A stretch of DNA of 64,000 bases from Corallococcus sp. CA053C (GTDB lineage Bacteria > Myxococcota > Myxococcia > Myxococcales > Myxococcaceae). Location: NCBI RefSeq assembly GCF_003611675.1, contig NZ_RAWA01000005.1:16365-80364 (forward strand), given 5' to 3'. Shown here piece by piece: positions 1-8,735 of this stretch (its first letter is position 1; each line of letters starts with the position of its first letter). The notes beneath the pieces were generated by a model. The model had not been told where the DNA came from and made no database searches. It saw nothing but the letters and a program-made list of their open reading frames with translations. Both the position numbers and the translations under genes were made by a program.

Positions 1-579
1 GCTTCGGAGCGCGTCGAGCACCTGCGCCTTCGTTCGTCCGCGCAGCTCGAAGAGCAAGAACGGGTCGCGATCAAGGGCCTCGCCGAGCACGTAGTGCGTG
101 GCCGCGACGTGCTTGCAGGGATCACCCCAGTCGGGACACGAGCAGCTCGTCACGAGCTCCGTGCGCTGCGTGGGAAACAAGGGGGTCCCCGCGGCGTGGA
201 ACACTTCGTCGATCTCCTTCGGCATCCGCCCCGCGAGAAGCTCGGCGGAGAACCGCGCCTCGCCGGCCATTGCGACGATGGCTTTCGTCCACGCGGCCGC
301 AGGCAACTGCGCGAGTGCAATCGTAATCGTGTAGGGCGTCGCACGAGAGCCCGTGACCTTGGCGGTGACCTTGCCTCCCTTGACGAGGAGATCATGGGTG
401 CGTCCGGCGCGCGCGTAGGTCCGACCGCGCGCGAGGCGTGCCGAGTCGCCGCTCAGCACGTTCTCAAGCGCTTCGATCCAGCGCTGTCCCCACCAGGTGG
501 CGCCGGCCTTCTTCATCTTGATGCCGTGCTCGGGCGGCGGCTTCTTCGGCGCTGGCGTGTACCAGTCCCAGCGGCTCAT
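1..579 (-). CDS. SWIM zinc-finger protein, C-terminus beyond the window edge
   Basis: The frame is open from the ATG at 579 to base 1 (193 codons), so the C-terminus lies outside the window. About residues 138-150 read CSCPDWGDPCKH, which is the SWIM signature CxCx(n)CxH, a zinc-binding fold used for nucleic-acid or protein contacts. The N-terminal part, with WWGQRW and RGRTYARAG, is the usual lead-in of bacterial SWIM proteins. The ATG overlaps the stop of the SNF2 gene upstream (ATGA), so the two are translationally coupled and probably act together on DNA. The exact function is unknown. SWIM and SNF2 proteins are often neighbours in bacteria (general knowledge); a joint role here is inference. 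Confidence 0.85.
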   Translation of the reverse strand, partial: MSRWDWYTPAPKKPPPEHGIKMKKAGATWWGQRWIEALENVLSGDSARLARGRTYARAGRTHDLLVKGGKVTAKVTGSRATPYTITIALAQLPAAAWTKAIVAMAGEARFSAELLAGRMPKEIDEVFHAAGTPLFPTQRTELVTSCSCPDWGDPCKHVAATHYVLGEALDRDPFLLFELRGRTKAQVLDALRS

Positions 580-3500
580 GATCGCACCATCCCACGGCTC
601 GCGCGCGTCGCGGGCTTGCGCCGCCGCGAAGCAACGGACGCAGCGTCCTCGTCGCCCTCCTCACCACCGACCACCGCCCCCTCGGACAGCGCGAACAGGT
701 CGCGCAGTTCGCGAGTCCCGAGTTCGGTGATCCACTGCTCTCCCGTGCCGACGACCTTCGAGGCGAGCTTCCGCTTTTGCTCGAGCAGGTGATCAATCTT
801 CTCTTCGACCGTACCCGCGCAGACGAGCTTGTGGACCTGCACCGCGCGCTTCTGCCCGATGCGGTAGGCGCGATCCGTGGCCTGGTCCTCCACGGCCGGA
901 TTCCACCAGCGGTCATAGTGGAAGACGTGATTCGCCGCGGTGAGGTTCAGGCCCGTGCCTCCCGCCTTCACCGACAGGACGAAGACGCGCGGCCCATGGG
1001 GTTCCTCCTGGAAGCGCCGAACCATTTCGTCGCGCGCCTTCTTCGGCGTACCGCCGTGCAGGAACACGACCTCGCAGCCCAGGCTCGCATCAAGGTGCGC
1101 GACAAGCCGGTCCCCCATCTCCCGGAACTGGGTGAAGACCAGCGCCTTGTCGCCCGCGGCCATGGCTTCCTCCAGCATCTCGGAGAGGCGCGCGAGTTTT
1201 CCCGAGCGCCTGGGCAAGGGACCGCGCTCCGAGAGGTACTGTGCCGGGTGGTTGCAGATCTGCTTGGTGAACGTCAGCAGCGCGAGCACACGACCGCGAC
1301 GCTCAATGCCATCCGCGTCCTCGATGCGGCGCATCTCCTCGTCGACGACGGCCTTGTAGAGCGTGGCCTGTTCGCGCGTCAGCGTACAGATGACCTTCAT
1401 CTCGTTCTTCGGAGGAAGGTCCTGGATGACCGCGGGATCACTCTTGAGTCTGCGCAGGATGAAGGGGCTCACGATGCGGCGCAGACGCGCCGCCGCATCC
1501 TCATTGCCATGGCGCTCAATCGGCACGGCGAACTCACGGCGGAAGGTCTCGAGCGGCCCGAGCAGGCCCGGGTTCGCGAATTCGAGGATCGACCAGAGCT
1601 CCGCGAGCCGATTCTCGACGGGCGTGCCGGTGAGCGCGAAGCGGTGGCTGGCAGGGAGCGCTCGCGCGGCCCTCGCCGTCGCGGAGGCCGCGTTCTTGAT
1701 GTTCTGCGCTTCGTCGAGCGCGACGACGGACCAGTCGACGCGGGCAAGCAGTCCGGCATCGCGGCGCAAGAGGCCATAGGTGGTGACCACGAGCGAACCA
1801 GGCTCCTTCGGAAAGTCCTTCACCGAACGCATGCGCCCGGCTCCGTGGTGCGGCGTGATGCTCAGCGAGGGCGCGAAGCGCTGGACCTCACGCTCCCAAT
1901 TGCCCACGACCGAGGTCGGCGCGACGAGCAGGGTCGGGCGGCCGTCGCGGGGGACCTCCTCCCTGCGTCGGAGCAGGAAGGCGAGAAGCTGCATCGTCTT
2001 GCCCAGGCCCATGTCGTCGGCAAGACATGCGCCGAGGCCGAGCGAGCCCATGGTCGAAAGCCAGTGGAGGCCGCGCGCCTGGTAGGGACGGAGGCTCGCA
2101 TTCAAGGTCGCCGGGGCCACCAGGTCGGCCGCCGCGCCCTGCCGCAGGCGCGAGAGCAGCTCCGCGAAGGAGCCCGTCGCGGCGACTGTCACCGGGAGCT
2201 GCCCCTGGCGGATCTCTCCCGCGAGCGCCGCCTGCACGGCCTCGCGCATCGTGATGCGCGCCGGACCGCCCGCGATGCGCTTCTGGATGTCGTCGAGTTC
2301 GCGCGGATCGATGGCGACCCAGGCTCCGCGAAAGCGTACGAGTGGCGCCTTCTGCTTCGCGAGCGCTGAAAGCTCGCGGGCGGTGAGCGCCTCGTCGCCG
2401 ACCACCGCATCCCAATCGACTGCGAGGAGTTCATCGAGGCCAAGTCCCGCGACACCGGAGACAGCGCCGGCAACCCTCGACTTCCCGCCGACGCGCATGC
2501 GCAAGCGGAGACGGCGCTGTCCCGCGGCCGTCAGCTCGCGCGGAACGATCACGCCGAAGCCGGCCTCCGCGAGCACCGCGGCCCCATCGCCCAGGAACGT
2601 CCAGGCGGTGGCGGGGTCGAGTTCGAGCGACTCGGGCTTCGCGCTCGCGAGGGCACGCTCGATGGGCGTGAAGAGCCGCGATGCGCGTCCGAGCGCTTCG
2701 AGCAGCGACTCCTGGGGATCGCGGAACGCTCGACCGAACTTCTCAAGGCTGCGCCCCTTCGTCGTCCAGACGTCCGCCGCGGGCACGAGCAGGCTCGGAT
2801 CGTCCGGGGATTGCAACAGGAACCGCAGCAGGAACGGAGCCCGGTCGGCCTCTGGTAGTTCGAGGCGGAAGCAGGCGCGCAGACGATCACGTGCCCCCAG
2901 GGCGGGTTCGCTCCAGCGCTCGATCTCCTCGACGACGGAGCGCTCCGCGAAGCCCTGGGGCTCGAAGCTTCGCCGAGGCCCTTCGAGCGCGGCACGCCAG
3001 CGTTGGTCCCACGACGAAGGTGCGGGCGCAGCGCCCTTGCGCGCCGCGGCCTTCTTCCCGGGCGGCAGCTCGGGTTTGCCACGGGTCGTGCGAACCAGCG
3101 CGTCAACGACAGCGTCCAGGTATGCACGGAGCAGCGCGTCGGGGGCCCACACCTCGCGCGCATCGCCGTGAGCGACGGGGAGCGCGTGCGCCGCCGGCGG
3201 CATGCTGCGCGCGAGCGCGGCGACCCTGGCCGAGTCCCCGCTCGCGGAGAGTGCCGCCGCCCAGCGGGCCTCGATGCCGGCGTTCTGATATGTGATTGTC
3301 GGGATGATGCGCTCGCGCGACACCAGTTCGATCGCGAGCTTGCTGGCGAGCACCCACGTCGCCACGGAGGCAGGAAGCGTCCCGACGCTCGCCGTGGGAA
3401 CCACGGCGAGCATCGTCAGGGTATCGAACAGGGGCAGCGTGAGGCCGTCGACCTGACGTCGCCCCTCGGGGGTCACGATGATGGCCGGATGCGGCGTCCC

Positions 3501-3590
3501 CGAGCGGCCAAGCGAGGGGAGCTCGCGCGGCGCGGGCTCTGGGCCCCAGAGAAAGAGGGACTCGGCTTCGGGTAGGTACAGGAGCGGCAT
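576..3590 (-). CDS. SNF2-family DEAD/DEAH-like ATPase (HepA/RapA type)
   Basis: This 1004-residue protein is a Swi2/Snf2 superfamily 2 double-stranded DNA translocase. The Walker A motif DDMGLGKT lies near residue 525, the Walker B DEAQ near 625, then LTGTPVENR, and the C-terminal RecA lobe has GGTGLNLTAANHVFHYD followed by DRAYRIGQKR. The N-terminal half (about 1-480) has no motif I recognise and matches the long lead-in of bacterial SNF2 helicases paired with SWIM proteins. The ATG at 3590 is chosen because the protein aligns from MPLLYLPEAE; the frame stays open upstream to 4973, but that stretch is antisense to the next gene. No clear Shine-Dalgarno site is visible. The stop overlaps the SWIM start. 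It likely remodels or translocates on DNA with the SWIM partner. Confidence 0.88.
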   Translation of the reverse strand: MPLLYLPEAESLFLWGPEPAPRELPSLGRSGTPHPAIIVTPEGRRQVDGLTLPLFDTLTMLAVVPTASVGTLPASVATWVLASKLAIELVSRERIIPTITYQNAGIEARWAAALSASGDSARVAALARSMPPAAHALPVAHGDAREVWAPDALLRAYLDAVVDALVRTTRGKPELPPGKKAAARKGAAPAPSSWDQRWRAALEGPRRSFEPQGFAERSVVEEIERWSEPALGARDRLRACFRLELPEADRAPFLLRFLLQSPDDPSLLVPAADVWTTKGRSLEKFGRAFRDPQESLLEALGRASRLFTPIERALASAKPESLELDPATAWTFLGDGAAVLAEAGFGVIVPRELTAAGQRRLRLRMRVGGKSRVAGAVSGVAGLGLDELLAVDWDAVVGDEALTARELSALAKQKAPLVRFRGAWVAIDPRELDDIQKRIAGGPARITMREAVQAALAGEIRQGQLPVTVAATGSFAELLSRLRQGAAADLVAPATLNASLRPYQARGLHWLSTMGSLGLGACLADDMGLGKTMQLLAFLLRRREEVPRDGRPTLLVAPTSVVGNWEREVQRFAPSLSITPHHGAGRMRSVKDFPKEPGSLVVTTYGLLRRDAGLLARVDWSVVALDEAQNIKNAASATARAARALPASHRFALTGTPVENRLAELWSILEFANPGLLGPLETFRREFAVPIERHGNEDAAARLRRIVSPFILRRLKSDPAVIQDLPPKNEMKVICTLTREQATLYKAVVDEEMRRIEDADGIERRGRVLALLTFTKQICNHPAQYLSERGPLPRRSGKLARLSEMLEEAMAAGDKALVFTQFREMGDRLVAHLDASLGCEVVFLHGGTPKKARDEMVRRFQEEPHGPRVFVLSVKAGGTGLNLTAANHVFHYDRWWNPAVEDQATDRAYRIGQKRAVQVHKLVCAGTVEEKIDHLLEQKRKLASKVVGTGEQWITELGTRELRDLFALSEGAVVGGEEGDEDAASVASRRRKPATRASRGMVRS

Positions 3591-3692
3591 TGACTGCTTT
3601 TCATCGCATGGGCCCCCCAGAACGGGAAGCAGGACGAAGCCGCGGGGGTGGTTGCCTTGTCGGGTTCCGGCGGGCTGGGGCAGTGTGGCGGC
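3591..3692. promoter_or_regulatory. Divergent intergenic region between the SNF2 gene and the 495-residue gene
   Basis: These 102 bases separate two divergent, internally coupled gene pairs and must hold the promoters of both. I see no convincing -10/-35 pair or inverted repeat. Shared control of the two pairs would fit the shared region but is inference. Confidence 0.4.
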
Positions 3693-5180
3693 ATGCGAAA
3701 CGTCGACGACGTGGAGCGCTTCGCCGCCGCGGCGCAGCGAGCCGGGTGGGCGGACCCGTCCGAGGTCGACGACTGTCTCCGACAGGGAATCACGGCGTCG
3801 CTTGCTGGCGACCACGCCTCCGCGTGCGCCATCTTCAGGGCACTGCTCATCCCCATGTCCGACGGGGACATCGACCTGGGACAGGATGAGATGGCCGAGG
3901 AGGTCCTGTCCGTGGATCTCCACGACTGCGCGACGCGGTACCTCGCCGCCGTGTACATGACCACGCCGGTGGAGGGGCGAGCGGATGCCCTCGTGGCTGC
4001 AATCGACGAGGCGTACGGGCTTTCGTACTTCAGAGACCCTGTCGAGGAGCTCCAGGCGGCCCTTGGCGGGACACTCCCTGACATGGAGGCGTTCCTGCCC
4101 GCATGGATCGCCCGCCTCGAGCAGGACGCGAAGCCGGTGTCGCAGTGGGAGTCCCAGAAGGAGCGTTGGCTCCGCGCCGCGATCGGCCGCAGGGACGGCG
4201 TCGCGGGTCTTGAGCGCATCGCGCGCACGACGAGACACCCCGAGGCCGTACAGGCCTGGTGCGACGCGGTCAAGGCGGCTGGAGATGGGGCAAAGACGCT
4301 CAGGGCCTACGAGACCAGTGCGGCGCTCGTGACGTCCGAGGGTTGGCGCGGGGGCTTCCTCGACGGGGCTGCGCTCGCCGCCCAGGTGCTCGGACGAAAG
4401 GACGCGCACACGAAGCTCAAGGCGGCCTGGCTCGGCGAGCCTTCCCTGACGCGGCTGCTGCGGTGGCTGTTCGCCGGAGAACCGACCTCCGCGACGCTTC
4501 GCAAGCGTGCGGCCTCCGCACTGAAGGCAAGCCCGACGAAGGCCCCCCGACTCGTCGGGTTCCTGAATGTGCTGGTGGGCGACATCGAATCCGCCGCCCA
4601 GCGGCTTGCGCGGGCGCCCGGCCTTGGCTGGTCGAGCAGCGACCATCCAGGCCACCTCCTGTTCCCGGTGTTCGCGTGGCTGCTCGGTGGCGCGCCGACG
4701 GGATCGGTCCGTGCGGAGCTCGCGCGGGTGCTCCTTCAACCGCGGGACTCGGAGGACGGCACCGGGTTTGCCTTCCTCGGTGAGATCGGCACGAAGCAGG
4801 ACGCCGGACCGCGGCTTTCGACCCCGTCGGTCATCGACGCGCTTCAGCGGGCAGAGGTCACCAGGCGCCTCACGGCCCAGGAGCGCGGGGTGGCGCTCAC
4901 GGCGATGAAGGCCGCGGCAACGAAGCGAACCGATGGGGTGCTGGGTGAGAAGCGGCGCCGCTACTACGGGCATGCCGCCGCGCTCGTCGCCTGCTGCGTC
5001 GAACTCGAGGACGGGACTGGCAGGGCCTCCGGAACCTCGCCGTGGGCCGAGGCGCTTCGCGCGCGGACGTCCCGGTTCCCCGCCTTCCAGGAGGCGCTTC
5101 GCGCACCGCTGGCGCGAAGGGGCCCGGGTTCCGTGGACAACCCAGGCACATGGACGGAGACCGAGGAGGACGACACATGA
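3693..5180 (+). CDS. Uncharacterised 495-residue protein, first gene of a coupled pair
   Basis: I do not recognise a family. The protein is soluble, rich in Ala, Arg and Leu, and reads as mostly alpha-helical; stretches near residues 160-330 have the spacing of an alpha-solenoid, but no clear TPR or HEAT consensus. No signal peptide or membrane segment is visible. The start is taken at the ATG at 3693 (MRNVDDVERF); an upstream in-frame GTG at 3648 would add 15 residues of low-complexity Gly-rich sequence. The stop overlaps the start of the next gene (ATGA), so the two products are probably made in fixed ratio and may bind each other. It is divergent from SNF2/SWIM and may belong to the same four-gene system. 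Confidence 0.7.
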   Translation: MRNVDDVERFAAAAQRAGWADPSEVDDCLRQGITASLAGDHASACAIFRALLIPMSDGDIDLGQDEMAEEVLSVDLHDCATRYLAAVYMTTPVEGRADALVAAIDEAYGLSYFRDPVEELQAALGGTLPDMEAFLPAWIARLEQDAKPVSQWESQKERWLRAAIGRRDGVAGLERIARTTRHPEAVQAWCDAVKAAGDGAKTLRAYETSAALVTSEGWRGGFLDGAALAAQVLGRKDAHTKLKAAWLGEPSLTRLLRWLFAGEPTSATLRKRAASALKASPTKAPRLVGFLNVLVGDIESAAQRLARAPGLGWSSSDHPGHLLFPVFAWLLGGAPTGSVRAELARVLLQPRDSEDGTGFAFLGEIGTKQDAGPRLSTPSVIDALQRAEVTRRLTAQERGVALTAMKAAATKRTDGVLGEKRRRYYGHAAALVACCVELEDGTGRASGTSPWAEALRARTSRFPAFQEALRAPLARRGPGSVDNPGTWTETEEDDT

Positions 5181-5995
5181 GCGAATACCAGTGCTACGAG
5201 TTCATCGCGCTCGACCGACCACTCACGCCGAAGCAGATGGCCGAATTGCGCGGCATCTCCACGCGCGCCGAGATTTCACCAACCCGCTTCTGGAACGAGT
5301 ACCAGTGGGGCGACCTCAAGGCCGACCCAGCGAAGCTCCTCGCGCGCTACTTCGACGCACATCTCTACTTCGCGAACTGGGGCACGCACCGGCTGATGCT
5401 GCGTTTGCCAAGAGCTCGCGTCGACGTGAAGGCGCTGAAGGGGTACTTCACTGGCCGGCACGCGGCACGTCTCACGCTGGCCAGCGAGCACGTCGTGCTG
5501 GACTTCAGCAGCCAGGACGAAGAGCCCGAGGATGACGAAGAACGCGAGGGTTCACTCGCGGCGCTATCGCCCCTCCGCGCGGAGCTTTTGCGCGGCGACC
5601 TGCGTTCCGCCTATCTCGCCTGGCTCCTGGCGGTCCAGGCGGGTGACGTCGGCGACGAGGCCCCGGAGCCGCCGGTGCCCGAGGGGCTTGCCACGCTCAC
5701 GGCGGCGCAGCAGGCAATGGTGGAGTTCCTTCGCATCGACGTCGATCTCCTCGCCGCGGCGGCACGCGACAGCGCGGAGCCTGACAAAGGCGACGACGCT
5801 TTCCGACGTTGGGTCACGCGCCTTCCACCCGCACGGAAGGACCAGTGGCTGCTACGCGCGGTCGACGACCCCGACCTCGCGCTCGGCGGTGAGCTGCTGC
5901 GGACGTTCCGTGCAGAAAAGGGCCCGGGCGCAGCCGCCGCGCGACGCACGGTTCGTGAGTTGCAAGCCCTCGCCGAGACGCAGCAAGGAATGAGA
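5177..5995 (+). pseudogene. 5' part of a conserved hypothetical gene split by the IS66 element (codons 1-273)
   Basis: The ATG at 5177 overlaps the stop of the preceding gene (ATGA). The N-terminus (YEFIALDRPLT, then STRA, NEYQWGDLK, RYFDAHLYFANWGTHRL) is that of a conserved bacterial hypothetical family with no assigned role that I know. An acidic stretch near residues 114-124 separates the N-terminal domain from a helical C-terminal part. The frame is cut after exactly 273 codons by the mobile element at 5996; translation would run on into the element to 6211, giving a chimeric tail. Joined to 8397-8675 after removal of one target-site copy, it encodes 365 residues without any frameshift. 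The gene is broken as it stands, and the intact restored frame suggests a recent insertion. Confidence 0.88.
5988..5995 (+). repeat. Left 8-bp target-site duplication of the IS66 element
   Basis: GAATGAGA lies directly before the left terminal repeat and is identical to 8389-8396. Eight-base duplications are characteristic of IS66-family transposition. Confidence 0.95.
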
Positions 5996-6018
5996 GTAAC
6001 CGTCCGGCCAACGACGTG
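5996..6018 (+). repeat. IS66 left terminal inverted repeat
   Basis: These 23 bp start GTAACC and match the reverse complement of 8366-8388 at 22 of 23 positions. The only difference is C versus T at the 16th base. Confidence 0.93.
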
Positions 6019-6065
6019 CCGTGAGGGATTGCCGGGGGCGCGTTGCGCAGCAGACGCTGGCGGGC

Positions 6066-6380
6066 ATGTCGAAGCAGGTGGAGAAGCCGGAGTGGGCGCG
6101 CGTCGCGGAAGCGTTCGAGGCCAGCGGGCAGACGCAGCGGGAGTTCGCGTTGGCGCGAGGCGTGAGGCTGAGCACGTTGCAGTCGTGGGTGTACCGCAGG
6201 CGGCGGTGTGAGGCGACGCGAGCCGAGCCGGTGCGCCTGTTGCCCGTGCAGGTAGCAGCGCCGGTCGCCGCGTCCGAGTCCGTGCTGGAGGTGGTGGCGG
6301 CCAGCGGAGCGCGGGTGCGCTTCACCGTGGGGACCGACGTGGGGTACGTGGCCCGGCTCGTCACCGCGCTGGGGCGGTGA
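6066..6380 (+). CDS. tnpA: IS66 accessory protein TnpA
   Basis: This 104-residue protein has an N-terminal helix-turn-helix-like segment (SGQTQREFALARGVRLSTLQ) and a W-V-Y-R-R-R basic patch, as in IS66 OrfA proteins, followed by a short C-terminal domain. It is needed for transposition in studied IS66 elements, probably through DNA binding. The ATG at 6066 is preferred over upstream codons because MSKQVEKPEWARV starts the family-like sequence. tnpB begins four bases after its stop. Confidence 0.85.
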   Translation: MSKQVEKPEWARVAEAFEASGQTQREFALARGVRLSTLQSWVYRRRRCEATRAEPVRLLPVQVAAPVAASESVLEVVAASGARVRFTVGTDVGYVARLVTALGR

Positions 6381-6384
6381 GGCG

Positions 6385-6750
6385 GTGTTCACGCTTCCTG
6401 CGTCGGTGCGCGTAGTGCTGGCGACGGAGCCCGTGGACATGCGCAAGTCGATAGATGGCCTCATGGCGCTGGTGCGCACGGCGTGGGGTGAAGACGTCTA
6501 CTCGGGGCACCTCTTCGCCTTCGTCTCCAGGCGGGGGGACCGCATCAAGGTGCTGACGTGGAGCCGGGGCGGCTTCGTGCTGCTCTACAAGCGGCTGGAG
6601 ACGGGAAGATTCCGGCTGCCGCGCGTGGACGCGGAGGCGAAGGCGGTGACGCTGGACGCTACGCAGTTGGCGATGCTGCTGGACGGCATTGACGTGGCCG
6701 AGGTGAAGCGCCAGCCTGCCTGGGCGCCCCCGGGGCGTACAGGTAGCTGA
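6385..6750 (+). CDS. tnpB: IS66 accessory protein TnpB
   Basis: This 121-residue protein shows the strongly conserved IS66 OrfB pattern: VDMRKSIDGL, a central GDRIKVLTWSRGGFVLLYKR block and the LETGRF segment. The start is a GTG at 6385, four bases after tnpA ends. Such close packing is normal for IS66 operons and implies translational coupling. The protein is required for transposition in characterised relatives; its biochemical role is not settled. Confidence 0.93.
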   Translation: MFTLPASVRVVLATEPVDMRKSIDGLMALVRTAWGEDVYSGHLFAFVSRRGDRIKVLTWSRGGFVLLYKRLETGRFRLPRVDAEAKAVTLDATQLAMLLDGIDVAEVKRQPAWAPPGRTGS

Positions 6751-6796
6751 GCACGTCACCTCGTGAATGCCCTACCCGGCGCGTCGTTGAGAGCCG

Positions 6797-8281
6797 GTGC
6801 CCAGAGTCCTCCCCCTCGACCATTTCTGCCCCTGGCGTGAGGAGGCGGAGGAGCTTCGCGAGCGGATGACGTCGCTGGAGTCGAAGATGGCCGCGCTGGA
6901 GCGGCGCGTCTTCGGCAAGAAGACGGAGAAGATTCCGCCTGTCGCCCAGGAGTTGAGAGGCGAGGCGCGAAGCCCCGAGGAAGAGGCGGCGCGGGCCGAG
7001 GCCGCCCTGGTGAAGCGCCGGGAGCGCGCGGCCCGGAAGGCCGCGGAGGCCCCGACGCGCGAGGTGCGGCACGCGGTGCCACCCGAGGCGAAGCACTGCC
7101 CGACGTGCGGCAGCGAGGACTTGAAGCCGCTGGGCGAGGGGCGCCGGACGGTGCTGTACGAGTACGTGCCGGCTTTCTTCGAGCGCCAGGTGCACGTGCA
7201 GGAAGTCCTCGCGTGCGCGTGCGGCCAGGGCGTGGTGACGGCGTCCGCGCCCGCGAGGGTGGTGGACCGGGGCGAGTACGGCCCGGGCTTTCTGGCGCAC
7301 GTGGTGACGTCCAAGTGCGCCGACGCCATGCCCCTGCACCGGCTCGCCCAGCGCGTGGAGCGGGGCGGTATCCCCATGAGCCGCAGCACGCTGACGGACC
7401 TCTTCCATGAGGCCGCCTCGGTGCTGCTTCCGCTCTCCACGCACCTCTTGCAAGTCATTGCAGCCTCGGAAGTGGTGTGGGCCGACGAGACGCCCCTGCG
7501 CGTGCTGGACGTGAAGAAGACACGCCAGGGCTACCTCTGGACTTTCCTCACCCAGACGCAGCAGGGCGAGTGGCTGCTGGGTTATCGCTTCAGCCTGAGC
7601 CGGGCGGGCAAGACGCCCCAGGACGTCTTGGGGGGCACCCGAGGCGCCCTCGTGGTGGATGCGTACACGGGCTACAACGCGGTGACGCTGCCCGAAGGCC
7701 GCGTGCGTGTCGGCTGCTGGGCGCACGTCCGTCGTCGATTCTTCGACGCGCTGCCCACCGCACCGGAAGCCCGCGAGGCCTTGGACTTCATCCTCGCCCT
7801 CTACCGGGTGGAGGCCGAGGCCCGCGTCGCGGGCCTCGTGCGCACCGACGCCCACCGCGAGCTGCGCCAGCAGAAAAGTGCCCCGGTCCTCGCCGCGCTG
7901 TGCACCTGGCTGGAGGAACAGGCTCCGCGCCACCTGCCCAAGGGGCCGCTGGGGCAAGCCCTCTCCTACGCCCGAAACCAGTGGGACGCCCTCACCCGAT
8001 TCGTCTCCGACGCGCGCCTGCCTTTGGACAACAACCGCAGCGAGGGCGCGTTGAGAAAAGCGGCCCTCGGCAGGAAGAACTTTCTCTTCGTCGGCCACGA
8101 GGCCGCAGGGGAGAACCTCGCGGGCCTCTACGCGCTGGTCGCCACCTGCGAGGCCAACGGCGTCAATCCCGAGGACTACCTCGCCGACGTGCTGCTGCGC
8201 GTCCAGACGCACCCGAACGCCCGCATCGGCGAGCTGCTGCCGCACGAATGGAAGCGCCTTCACGCCGCCGACTCCTCCTGA
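6797..8281 (+). CDS. tnpC: IS66 transposase TnpC
   Basis: This 494-residue DDE transposase has an N-terminal coiled-coil (ELRERMTSLESKMAALERRV), the IS66 zinc-binding segment near residues 98-105 (HCPTCGSEDL) and the catalytic core. The DDE residues fall in VVWADETPLRV, ALVVDAYTGYN and LPLDNNRSEGALR, and the C-terminal DNNRSE motif is followed by the typical KNFLFVGHEAAGENLAGLY segment. The GTG start at 6797 sits 46 bases after tnpB. The length and all motifs are intact, so the enzyme should be active. Confidence 0.95.
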   Translation: MPRVLPLDHFCPWREEAEELRERMTSLESKMAALERRVFGKKTEKIPPVAQELRGEARSPEEEAARAEAALVKRRERAARKAAEAPTREVRHAVPPEAKHCPTCGSEDLKPLGEGRRTVLYEYVPAFFERQVHVQEVLACACGQGVVTASAPARVVDRGEYGPGFLAHVVTSKCADAMPLHRLAQRVERGGIPMSRSTLTDLFHEAASVLLPLSTHLLQVIAASEVVWADETPLRVLDVKKTRQGYLWTFLTQTQQGEWLLGYRFSLSRAGKTPQDVLGGTRGALVVDAYTGYNAVTLPEGRVRVGCWAHVRRRFFDALPTAPEAREALDFILALYRVEAEARVAGLVRTDAHRELRQQKSAPVLAALCTWLEEQAPRHLPKGPLGQALSYARNQWDALTRFVSDARLPLDNNRSEGALRKAALGRKNFLFVGHEAAGENLAGLYALVATCEANGVNPEDYLADVLLRVQTHPNARIGELLPHEWKRLHAADSS

Positions 8282-8365
8282 AGTCGCGCATCCCCCACGG
8301 TCATCGCCGCTCAACCGTCGTGGCTCGTGCCGAGCACGGCCGACGTCCGCTCTCAAGTGATCCGT

Positions 8366-8388
8366 CACGTCATTGGCCGGACGGTTAC
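8366..8388 (-). repeat. IS66 right terminal inverted repeat
   Basis: These 23 bp end GGTTAC and are the inverted partner of 5996-6018 with one mismatch. Confidence 0.93.
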
Positions 8389-8396
8389 GAATGAGA
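8389..8396 (+). repeat. Right 8-bp target-site duplication of the IS66 element
   Basis: GAATGAGA lies directly after the right terminal repeat and is identical to 5988-5995. Removing one copy together with the element restores the host reading frame. Confidence 0.95.
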
Positions 8397-8675
8397 GAGA
8401 CGGCTGAGGCCGCCCGTGCGAAGAAGGCTCAAGACGCAGCTGAAAAGAGGCTCCAGCGCAAGCTCGACGAGCTCGGGCGTGATGTCGACGCCGCGTGGAT
8501 GAAGCTCGAGAAGCTCGTTGAGGCGAGAGCCTACGACGAGGCCCTGATGCTCGCCGTCGACTTGAAGGCGCTCGCGACGCGCGGGGACGCGCTCCAGGAC
8601 TTCGCGACGCGCTTCGAGGCCATGCGCAAGCGGCAGCTCCGGCAGCGTGGATTCTTCGACCGGTGGAAGCGGTGA
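8397..8675 (+). pseudogene. 3' part of the IS66-interrupted gene (last 92 codons)
   Basis: Read in frame with 5177-5995, this part gives ETAEAARAKKAQDAAEKRL and continues to FFDRWKR and a stop. It is a charged, helical C-terminal domain that looks like a coiled coil. An in-frame ATG inside the duplicated target could in principle start a short free-standing peptide, but no ribosome-binding site is present because the preceding bases belong to the IS end. It is best treated as the severed tail of the 365-residue protein. Confidence 0.85.
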
Positions 8676-8735
8676 GCCTCAGGGGATCGGTCGCGTGTCG
8701 TGGCGCCAGTGCCTATACCCTGACGCTCTCCGGGA

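Larger units (their letters stand above)
5996..8388 (+). mobile_element. Complete IS66-family insertion sequence (2393 bp)
   Basis: The element begins GTAACCGTCCGG and ends CCGGACGGTTAC, with 23-bp terminal inverted repeats that differ at one position. It carries the three-gene IS66 set tnpA, tnpB and tnpC in order on the plus strand and is flanked by a perfect 8-bp duplication. The length and gene set match full-length members of the family, and all three frames are intact, so the element looks competent to move. It interrupts a conserved hypothetical gene. I cannot name the exact IS without a database. Confidence 0.96.

Noticed and set aside
3591..4973. N-terminal extension of the SNF2 frame beyond 3590
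   Set aside because: The extension is antisense to the 495-residue gene, has no SNF2-related sequence, and family-like sequence begins at MPLLYLPEAE.
8373..8675. Independent small gene starting inside the IS66 right end
   Set aside because: The first residues come from the terminal repeat, there is no ribosome-binding site, and the rest is the exact continuation of the interrupted host gene.
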